From an uncultured Pirellulales bacterium (GTDB lineage Bacteria; Planctomycetota; Planctomycetia; Pirellulales; Lacipirellulaceae), in the NCBI GenBank assembly GCA_947258835.1, contig CAMYJY010000129.1, positions 1 through 6,191 on the forward strand: DNA of 6,191 nucleotides, given 5' to 3'. This document shows positions 1 through 4,937 of this stretch, piece by piece. Numbering within the stretch: the stretch's first letter is position 1; each line of letters begins with the position of its first letter. The notes under the pieces are model-generated. The model was not told where the DNA came from. It searched no databases and saw only the letters and a program-made list of their open reading frames with translations. The translations under genes and the position numbers were made by a program.

Positions 1-93
1 CACGTCATTCCCCATTACACGTCATTCCCGCACAGGCGGGAATCTAGACTACCCACGACTACTGCTGGATTCCCGCCTGCGCGGGAATGACGT
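1..93. repeat. Paired inverted dRS3-like palindromic repeats (REP/MITE-like)
   Basis: Two 26-nt arms (19-44 and 68-93) are reverse complements with one mismatch, at position 32, and are separated by 23 nt. Each arm is itself a small hairpin: ATTCCCGC, a 4-nt loop (ACAG or CTGC), then GCGGGAAT. Each arm fits the ATTCCC-N8-GGGAAT pattern of the Neisseria dRS3 repeat, and similar cgtcattcccgc repeats are scattered in many unrelated bacteria. A third, incomplete copy lies at the window edge: 12 nt (CACGTCATTCCC) at 1-12 repeats at 18-29. The 75-nt unit can fold as one long hairpin or as two small ones, as in REP pairs. It lies 28 nt beyond the rpiB stop, so it could also end or stabilise that transcript, but there is no U-tract. 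No transposase is visible in the window. Confidence 0.85.
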
Positions 94-95
94 AA

Positions 96-114
96 GCGCC
101 CAGCGCCCAGCGCC
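96..114. repeat. Short heptamer tandem repeat (GCGCCCA)n
   Basis: The 7-nt unit GCGCCCA occurs 2.7 times without change (96-102, 103-109, 110-114), between the palindromic repeat pair and the rpiB stop codon. It reads TGGGCGC on the rpiB-sense strand. It is short, but its 7-nt period matches the two other tandem repeats in the window (3647-3681 and 6111-6191). Confidence 0.6.
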
Positions 115-121
115 TCAACAA

Positions 122-577
122 TCACTCGCTTTCATGCAACTTGCCCTCGATGGCGCTAATTTTTTCCACACGGCGCTGGTGGCGGCCCCCTTCAAAATCG
201 GTTTCCACCCAGACTTGGACCATCCTTTCCACACTGCGGGGGCTCAGCATATCGGCCGAAAGGCACAGCACGTTCAGGTCGTTGTGCCGCCGGCTAATCT
301 CTGCGGTTACCTCGTCGGTGCAGGGGGCAGCACGCACTCCGGGGTACTTATTGGCGGTAATGGCCATGCCAATCCCCGTACCACAAATCAAGATGCCACG
401 CTCCGTACCGCCATCGCTCACCTGCTGAGCCACCTCCGCGGCGAAATCTGGGTAGTCCACCGATTCGGTGAGGGACGTGCCCACATCGACCACGTCATGA
501 CCCTTCAATCTGAGAATACCGGCCAATTTTTCCTTCAGGTGGTAACCACGATGGTCACTGCCAATGGCAATTCGCAT
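122..577 (-). CDS. rpiB: Ribose-5-phosphate isomerase B
   Basis: This 151-residue protein interconverts ribose 5-phosphate and ribulose 5-phosphate in the non-oxidative pentose phosphate pathway and acts in the cytosol. It has the RpiB/LacAB family layout: N-terminal GSDHRG with Asp8 and His9, the ICGTGIGM loop with catalytic Cys65, RRHNDLNVL with His98 (equivalent to His99 of E. coli), and the phosphate-contact segment EGGRHQRRV (Arg132, His133, Arg136). Length is normal for the family (about 145-155). The ATG start is supported by GAAAGG 9 nt upstream. It lies 18 nt after the stop of the TsaC-YwlE fusion gene and is almost certainly co-transcribed with it. The same order is found in Bacillus subtilis (ywlC, ywlE, ywlF). 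Activity on allose 6-phosphate cannot be excluded, but the Cys/His pair and context favour RpiB. Confidence 0.95.
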   Translation of the reverse strand: MRIAIGSDHRGYHLKEKLAGILRLKGHDVVDVGTSLTESVDYPDFAAEVAQQVSDGGTERGILICGTGIGMAITANKYPGVRAAPCTDEVTAEISRRHNDLNVLCLSADMLSPRSVERMVQVWVETDFEGGRHQRRVEKISAIEGKLHESE

Positions 578-595
578 GAAAATAAACCTTTCGTG

Positions 596-1720
596 TTAGA
601 AAAAATCGATCTCTGCCACCCGCGTCTCCAACGCCTGCTTGATTTGTTGGGCACATTCCTGGTAGATGGCTAAGGAGCCGCCGATGGGATCGCTGATGTC
701 TTTCCCATCCGGACGGAGTGTTTGTGCGCGCGGAGTGCATTCCGGCCAGCGCCGTACCAAGGCTTGGCGATGGCCCTCGGTAAGAGTCAAGATGATATCA
801 GCATGGTTGACAAGTTTGGCCGTCAGGGGCTGGGATTCGTGCTGAGAGAGATCCAGTCCCTGCTGCTGCATCACAGCCACCGCCTCACGGCTGGGAGCGC
901 ACGCCTGGACGGCCGCGATGCCGGCCGACGCAATCACCACTCCCTGTTGCTCCAGGTCGCTGATCGGACAACCTAGTTTTTCAGCGACAAGTTTTTGCAT
1001 CATCACCTCGGCCATGGGGCTGCGGCAAGTATTTCCGGTGCACACCAGCAGCACCACCATACTCGACAAACGATCCAAGGCAGCTTGGCTAACCACGCCT
1101 TCCCGCAGACAGCGGCAGGTGTCGTGGGTGGCATGCACTACGGAAGAGGGCTGACCGTAATGGCAGGGTCCATCATCCAGCACCAAAGCTACCTGCGGGC
1201 CCAGGCTGGCCACGGCCTCGGCGGCCGTGACAGCCGGCGTCTCGCCCGAGATATTGGCACTGGTCAGGGCAATCGGCCCGGCCAGCATGGCCAAGATGTC
1301 CAGCACCGTATCATGTGCCGGCACCCGTAGCCCGAGCGTTCCCTGCGGGGCCACTGCTTGCTGCACACCCGCTGGGAGCTGGCCCAGCAGGCCCCCAGAT
1401 GTTGGCAAATCGACCACTAAGGTCACAGGGCCCGGCCAGCAGCGCCGCGCTAGACGCTCGGCCAAGCGGCCCGGCTGGGGAACGTAATCAAACGCCTCTT
1501 CGGCACTCTTAATTGCCAACACGAGCGGGGAGTTCTGGGGGCGCCCCTTGGCGGTAAATATCTGCTCGACCGCTGCGGTGTGCCGGGCACAGGCTCCCAC
1601 GCCATACACCGTTTCCGTTGGAAAAACGACCAACTGCCCCTCCGCCAAGGCCTGCACGGCTCGGTGCACGACGTCTCGCCGGTCGTCAGCCCGTTTCAGG
1701 TCTATTACAATCGGCGCCAT
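596..1720 (-). CDS. TsaC/YrdC threonylcarbamoyl-AMP synthase fused to YwlE-like low-MW phosphatase
   Basis: This is a 374-residue two-domain protein. Residues 1 to about 207 are a TsaC/YrdC/Sua5 domain, which makes L-threonylcarbamoyl-AMP from threonine, bicarbonate and ATP for tRNA t6A. Visible motifs are PTETVYGVG (34-42), KGRPQNSPL with Lys58 and Arg60, WPGPVT (95-100), LRVP (131-134) and TSANISG (153-159). It is the short form, without the extra C-terminal Sua5 domain. Residues 222-374 are a complete low-molecular-weight phosphatase: P-loop VCTGNTCRSP (Cys227, Arg233), SAG at 265-267, and the general-acid segment DPIGGSLAIY (Asp344). The Thr231 position in CTGNTCR and the DPxGGS-x-x-IY segment resemble the protein-arginine phosphatase YwlE rather than tyrosine phosphatases, which usually have Ile or Leu there. 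Met221, at the domain junction, may be a relic of a once separate start. The first gene of an operon with rpiB. No clear Shine-Dalgarno precedes the ATG at 1720. Confidence 0.93.
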   Translation of the reverse strand: MAPIVIDLKRADDRRDVVHRAVQALAEGQLVVFPTETVYGVGACARHTAAVEQIFTAKGRPQNSPLVLAIKSAEEAFDYVPQPGRLAERLARRCWPGPVTLVVDLPTSGGLLGQLPAGVQQAVAPQGTLGLRVPAHDTVLDILAMLAGPIALTSANISGETPAVTAAEAVASLGPQVALVLDDGPCHYGQPSSVVHATHDTCRCLREGVVSQAALDRLSSMVVLLVCTGNTCRSPMAEVMMQKLVAEKLGCPISDLEQQGVVIASAGIAAVQACAPSREAVAVMQQQGLDLSQHESQPLTAKLVNHADIILTLTEGHRQALVRRWPECTPRAQTLRPDGKDISDPIGGSLAIYQECAQQIKQALETRVAEIDFF

Positions 1721-1830
1721 AGGTTACTGTGGGAGTCATGGAAAGCTACTGCGGGATGAAAGCCTGGGCAAAATTGACCACGCCACGCGGTAGCCGGGGC
1801 AGTCGCCTTGGTGTCCGACCGAAACAGTTC

Positions 1831-1860
1831 AATATACCGTTGCTTGCCAAATTGGGTCAA
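1831..1860 (-). promoter_or_regulatory. Candidate sigma70-type promoter for the tsaC-ywlE/rpiB operon
   Basis: Read on the minus strand, TTGACC (1860-1855) is followed after 18 nt by TATATT (1836-1831). This would start transcription near 1823 and give a leader of about 100 nt before the ATG at 1720. It is the best -35/-10 pair I see in the divergent region 1721-1947, which otherwise shows no convincing coding sequence. I found no comparable pair for the plus-strand NHL gene. This is consensus matching only. Confidence 0.4.
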
Positions 1861-1934
1861 GCAGCCCAGCCTGCCGTGCCCTGCGAGGGGTGCGTCCCCC
1901 TTGCGTGCTGCTTGTAGGTGCTCAGTTCTTGTCC

Positions 1935-1942
1935 AGGTGAGG
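1935..1942 (+). promoter_or_regulatory. Shine-Dalgarno that fixes the start of the NHL lipoprotein gene
   Basis: AGGTGAGG stands 5 nt before ATG 1948. An in-frame GTG at 1918 would lengthen the protein by 10 residues but has no ribosome binding site and would push the signal peptide further inside, so 1948 is preferred. Confidence 0.7.
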
Positions 1943-1947
1943 TTTGT

Positions 1948-2922
1948 ATGCATGGGAACCACGACGAAACAACGCGACGACGGGCTTTGTTTTGTGTTGG
2001 TAAGCTGCTCTATGCACTGCAGCTCGCGTTTGTGCTGTGTTGTGTCGCAGGTTGTATTGGCAGCCCGGCGCAGCCCGAGCAGGTCGATCTCGTCTGGGGG
2101 CAGCGGGGCATCACGCCGGGACGCCTGCAAAAGCCGCGGGCGGTGGCGATCGATGCCCAGGACAATCTCTACCTGGTGGACATGACCGCCCGCATTCAGG
2201 TCTTTGATGCGGAGGGGAACTATCTGCGGGGTTGGAAAACTCCAGCCAGTAAAAATGGACGCCCTGCGGGGCTGACCGTCGACCGCTGGGGACGCCTGTT
2301 GGTGGCCGACACGCACTACCACCGTCTACTGGTCTACGAGTTGGACGGAACTCCACTTACCTCGGAGACCATCGGCGGCACGCCAGGACAGGGGCCCGGT
2401 GAATTCGGTTTTGTCACCGATGCCGTTCGCGACACGGCCGGTAATTATTACATCGCCGAGTACGGATCTTTTGACCGCGTGCAGAAATTTTCTTCCACGG
2501 GCGAATATCTCCGGGAGTGGGGATCTCACGGCGAGTCGCTGGGCCAGTTTCGCCGCCCTCAAAACCTGGCCATCGACGCCCAAGATCGCATCTGGGTCGT
2601 GGATGCCTGCAACCATCGGGTGCAGGTCTTTGACACGGAAGGAAGTTTGGTGCACCACTGGGGCGGCGAGGGCTCGGCAGTAGGAGAAATGTACTATCCC
2701 TACGACCTGGCTTTCGACAACGACGGGCACATCTACATCTGCGAATACGGAAATCACCGGGTGCAGAAGTTTACGTTGGAGGGACACCCGGTGGGCAGCT
2801 GGGGAACCCACGGCCGCGGTCCCGGACAACTCCACAATCCCTGGGGCCTCGTCCGGGATAGTCGCGGCAGACTGCACGTCTTGGACTCCAACAACCACCG
2901 CGTCCAGCGCGTGGTGTTTTGA
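1948..2922 (+). CDS. NHL-repeat six-bladed beta-propeller lipoprotein
   Basis: This 324-residue protein is predicted to be exported and lipid-anchored. Residues 1-36 form a signal peptide with a basic stretch (TTRRR, 9-13), a hydrophobic core and the lipobox VAGC, with Cys36 as the lipidation site. The rest is six NHL repeats, starting near residues 61, 105, 155, 203, 250 and 297. Most carry a Pro- or Asp-containing 'P..LAID..G.IYV.D..NHRVQ.F' pattern; NHRVQ occurs in the last three. A strand at 47-53 (VDLVWGQ) probably closes the propeller. NHL propellers serve as binding or, less often, enzymatic scaffolds outside the membrane, and nothing here shows a ligand or catalytic centre. It is transcribed away from the tsaC-ywlE operon and is followed by a strong hairpin, so it is probably a single-gene unit. 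Fold is confident; function is unknown. Confidence 0.9.
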   Translation: MHGNHDETTRRRALFCVGKLLYALQLAFVLCCVAGCIGSPAQPEQVDLVWGQRGITPGRLQKPRAVAIDAQDNLYLVDMTARIQVFDAEGNYLRGWKTPASKNGRPAGLTVDRWGRLLVADTHYHRLLVYELDGTPLTSETIGGTPGQGPGEFGFVTDAVRDTAGNYYIAEYGSFDRVQKFSSTGEYLREWGSHGESLGQFRRPQNLAIDAQDRIWVVDACNHRVQVFDTEGSLVHHWGGEGSAVGEMYYPYDLAFDNDGHIYICEYGNHRVQKFTLEGHPVGSWGTHGRGPGQLHNPWGLVRDSRGRLHVLDSNNHRVQRVVF

Positions 2923-2926
2923 GGCA

Positions 2927-2963
2927 CGAGTCCCTGCTCAAGCAAAGCTTGAGCAGGGACTCG
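2927..2963. terminator. Perfect 17-bp hairpin between convergent genes
   Basis: CGAGTCCCTGCTCAAGC (2927-2943) and its exact reverse complement (2947-2963) flank an AAA loop. It begins 4 nt after the NHL gene stop and 49 nt before the stop of the convergent GNAT gene, the expected place for a two-way terminator. Neither strand has a U-tract after the stem, so it is not a classical intrinsic terminator. It may instead act with Rho or protect the 3' end of the mRNA. Confidence 0.7.
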
Positions 2964-3012
2964 GAAAATGGGTTACTATTCAGCCAAATGACGCAGCTCA
3001 CGGCACAGGGCC

Positions 3013-3576
3013 TTAGTACCCGGGTCCACGCAGGTCGATTTCCCCTGGCGGCCAATCCCCGTGGCTGGGGTAGCGCATGACCACCGGATCCCAAAACGGC
3101 GAGACGTGTCGATCGGGACCTAAGGAATTGATGATTGGATTGTGCACCAGACAGGCCCCCAGCCTTTCATAAAATGCTTGGACGGGTGGCGTCGTTTGGA
3201 AGAGCGAGAAGGCGAAGGCCCCGCGGTCCACAACTTCAAACACGGCACGCACGACTTGCTCACCCAACCCACGGCCGCGGGCCGCGGGAGCAGTGCACAC
3301 CCGGGCCAGCCCAGCAATCACGCAGTTGCCGGCTGTGGTGCCGATTTCACGGGGAATAATCGCTGCGTGGGCAATGACGTGACCTTGATCGCGAATGAGG
3401 TACGAGCCTGGTGCTTGCTCCTCAGGTCCCGTGTAACCCTGTCCCATTTCCAGCATTTGCTGCTGACGAACCGCCAGCGGTTTGGCCGGATTGGGCCAAA
3501 TTTCGGCCAACAATTTGCCGATTGCCAACGCATCGGCTTCCGTAAGTGTGCGGGCATCGAGGTATTCCAATTGCAC
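3013..3576 (-). CDS. GNAT-family N-acetyltransferase
   Basis: This 187-residue protein is predicted to move an acetyl group from acetyl-CoA to an amine of unknown identity. Motif A is visible as ARVCTAPAARGRGLGEQVV, with the CoA pyrophosphate loop R-G-R-G-L-G at 100-105. Motif B is FSLFQTTPPVQAFYERLGA (123-141), with the usual FYERLG. The C-terminal tail (W-PPGEIDLRGPGY) resembles the end of some GNAT proteins with an AAC(2')-like layout, but that is not enough to name a substrate or claim drug resistance. The start is GTG at 3576, chosen because AAAAGGAG lies 7 nt upstream (3591-3584). The gene faces the NHL gene tail-to-tail and diverges from the coiled-coil gene. Its leader carries the 33-nt element also found upstream of leuB. 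Confidence 0.85.
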   Translation of the reverse strand: MQLEYLDARTLTEADALAIGKLLAEIWPNPAKPLAVRQQQMLEMGQGYTGPEEQAPGSYLIRDQGHVIAHAAIIPREIGTTAGNCVIAGLARVCTAPAARGRGLGEQVVRAVFEVVDRGAFAFSLFQTTPPVQAFYERLGACLVHNPIINSLGPDRHVSPFWDPVVMRYPSHGDWPPGEIDLRGPGY

Positions 3577-3588
3577 GTGGTGGCTCCT

Positions 3589-3621
3589 TTTCTGCAGTTT
3601 CTGAAAAAACGGCCGGAGGCC
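3589..3621 (-). promoter_or_regulatory. 33-nt conserved leader element, copy 1 (upstream of GNAT gene)
   Basis: On the minus strand it reads GGCCTCCGGCCG, then six T, then CAGAAACTGCAGAAA. It ends 12 nt before the GTG at 3576. It matches the element at 6036-6068 in 31 of 33 positions, with a 21-nt identical core (3589-3609). It contains a GGCC-N3-GGCC mini-stem followed by T6. The T-run and the A-rich end could also pair around CAG-AAA-CUG, with one bulged C and one G-U pair. It partly overlaps the ribosome binding site: AAAAGGAG shares the last three A. Function is unknown; I do not recognise it as a named riboswitch or leader. Confidence 0.7.
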
Positions 3622-3641
3622 CCTATCTCAGGAAGTGCAGT

Positions 3642-3647
3642 ATCATA
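3642..3647 (-). promoter_or_regulatory. Candidate -10 hexamer for the GNAT gene
   Basis: TATGAT on the minus strand lies 20 nt upstream of the 33-nt leader element and 66 nt from the GTG start. No clear -35 is present at the right spacing, because that region is the 14-nt tandem repeat. The support is the similar layout upstream of leuB. Confidence 0.3.
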
Positions 3648-3681
3648 CATCAAATATCTCACATCAAATATCTCACATCTC
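3647..3681. repeat. 14-nt tandem repeat built from 7-nt units
   Basis: ACATCAAATATCTC occurs twice exactly (3647-3660, 3661-3674), followed by the half unit ACATCTC (3675-3681). The 14-mer itself splits into two related heptamers, ACATCAA and ATATCTC, so the basic period is 7. It is AT-rich compared with its surroundings and lies in the divergent region between the GNAT and coiled-coil genes, where a -35 box for the GNAT gene would be expected. There are no spacers, so it is not a CRISPR array. Confidence 0.85.
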
Positions 3682-3812
3682 ACGTGGCGGCCCCGGCATG
3701 GGTGGAGCAATCCTTGTTTCCGTCATGGTCGAGATGATTTGAATCCTGCAAAATGCCCCACGGGTTTGGGAGGCAGGCGCCGATCTCTTGGTACGGGCGG
3801 GAAAGATTGCGG

Positions 3813-3832
3813 ACTGGCAAAGGTTTGCCAGT
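3813..3832. promoter_or_regulatory. Perfect 9-bp inverted repeat upstream of the coiled-coil gene
   Basis: ACTGGCAAA and TTTGCCAGT flank GG, ending 40 nt before the ATG at 3873. A two-base gap suits a DNA-binding dimer's operator as well as an RNA hairpin (8 bp at most with a 4-nt loop). No U-tract follows. No convincing promoter pair was found next to it, although TTGACT is present at 3835-3840. The remainder of 3682-3872 shows nothing else recognisable. Confidence 0.4.
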
Positions 3833-3872
3833 GGTTGACTCAAAATACGACCTGACCAGGAGATGCGACATA

Positions 3873-4925
3873 ATGGCCCCCACCGATCGACAACAAGCAG
3901 AACTTACCTCGTCCAGGGCACCGTCTGAGCGGGGCAAATTCGCGCTGCTAGGACTTGGATTGGTGGCCGGACTGGGATTGGTCGTGGCCGCCTATGTGGC
4001 CTGCATCTTGCCGGCACAACAGCATCTCGCTGCCTTGGAGCGGCAGTGCAGCGAGCTCACGCGTGTGGTGCAACAGCTGCAAGGCCAACAGGTCGCCGCC
4101 CAGGAAGGGCTGCAGCTACTGGAGCTACTGGCTGGTCAAGCAGAAGCCGTGGAGGCGGCTGAAGACGCCCTGGAGGGTTTCCTCACCCTGCGGACCCGAC
4201 TCGTTCAGGAGTGTCAGGCCGTGGCCACCACGACCACCGCGCTGGAACAGTTGCACGCGGCGCGGCAGTTGATCACCGTGCATAACCAGGGCCTGGAACA
4301 GATGCACCAGGACCTACAGCAGATGGCAGACATGGAAGCCACTTTGTCTGTCTCGGGCGACTTGGCCGCTCAAGCGGCCAACACGTTGAACGCTTTGACC
4401 CGGCGACAACGGGACCTCACAGGAGAAATCACCACCCTGGGGAAGCAGCTGACGACGTTGGAAAACGCGGTTCTCTCGCGGAGTGGCCGGTTGCCTCAAG
4501 CCGAACAAACCTTGGTGCAGATGGAGACCCTGTGCGAAAGAATTGCCGCCACGCAGGACAACGTCACCACGGCCCGTCAGCAGCTGGTGGGCTGGGAGAG
4601 GCTCCACGCAGAGATTCTCAGCCAAGCGGCCGGTTGGGAGGAAGCGAAACAGCTGCTCACATCCCTGTGGGATTTGCGGGATGCCGTGCTGCGAAGCCAG
4701 GAAATCATCACGGCTACCCAGCATATGATGGTGGAGGTGATGTTGATGGAACCGGCCATGGAACGTGCCCTGACGGCCTTGCGTCCCTTCGGTGACGTAC
4801 AACGGACAAGCCAGCGGGAAGCACAGCAGCAGTTGCCCCTGCACAGAGCAGGCGCTGTCAAGCAGTCCCCCTGGCCCCAGGTCTTTCGCGTGGCTGTCGC
4901 GATGTTGACCAACCTCGTGCTGTAA
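3873..4925 (+). CDS. Membrane-anchored coiled-coil protein of unknown function
   Basis: I do not recognise this 350-residue protein. It has a polar N-terminus of about 21 residues, one strongly hydrophobic helix at 23-46 rich in Gly, Leu, Ala and Val (GLGLVAGLGLVVAAY), then a long Gln-, Glu-, Ala- and Leu-rich helical region from 47 to about 300 with heptad-like Leu spacing. The tail (about 301-350) contains Pro and is less regular, ending in a hydrophobic stretch VFRVAVAMLTNLVL. Segments around 88-115 and 251-277 share a QA-E-A-L-LR-L pattern, suggesting repeated helical hairpins. The positive charges before the helix (R15, R20, K22) favour an N-in topology with the coiled coil outside the cytoplasm. 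The ATG at 3873 is chosen over an in-frame ATG at 3753 because AGGAG lies 10 nt upstream and the earlier extension has no sensible sequence. It converges on leuB with 12 nt between stops. Confidence 0.8.
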   Translation: MAPTDRQQAELTSSRAPSERGKFALLGLGLVAGLGLVVAAYVACILPAQQHLAALERQCSELTRVVQQLQGQQVAAQEGLQLLELLAGQAEAVEAAEDALEGFLTLRTRLVQECQAVATTTTALEQLHAARQLITVHNQGLEQMHQDLQQMADMEATLSVSGDLAAQAANTLNALTRRQRDLTGEITTLGKQLTTLENAVLSRSGRLPQAEQTLVQMETLCERIAATQDNVTTARQQLVGWERLHAEILSQAAGWEEAKQLLTSLWDLRDAVLRSQEIITATQHMMVEVMLMEPAMERALTALRPFGDVQRTSQREAQQQLPLHRAGAVKQSPWPQVFRVAVAMLTNLVL

Positions 4926-4937
4926 CACAACACGGTA

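Noticed and set aside
134..673. Long plus-strand open frame opposite rpiB and the end of the fusion gene
   Set aside because: It lies antisense to conserved RpiB motifs, shows no recognisable domain and has no ribosome binding site. It is a by-product of GC-rich codons.
1705..2322. Minus-strand open frame covering the divergent region and the start of the NHL gene
   Set aside because: It overlaps the well-supported NHL gene and the candidate promoter, with low-quality, unconserved-looking sequence.
2326..2898. 190-codon minus-strand open frame inside the NHL gene
   Set aside because: It is an antisense shadow of NHL repeats with no independent support.
3647..3681. Possible CRISPR-like array
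   Set aside because: Units are 7/14 nt, directly adjoining, with no spacers and no cas genes in the window.
3142..3855. 237-codon plus-strand open frame across the GNAT gene and its upstream region
   Set aside because: It runs antisense through GNAT motifs A and B, then through the leader element and the tandem repeats, so it is not a real gene.
4314..4928. 204-codon minus-strand open frame inside the coiled-coil gene
   Set aside because: The plus-strand frame has a ribosome binding site, a membrane helix and heptad-like spacing. The antisense frame is rich in His, Gln and Gly without motifs.
4916..4934. Weak hairpin CGTGCTGT/ACAACACG across the coiled-coil gene stop
   Set aside because: It has one mismatch, no U-tract and overlaps the stop codon, so it is too weak to call a terminator.
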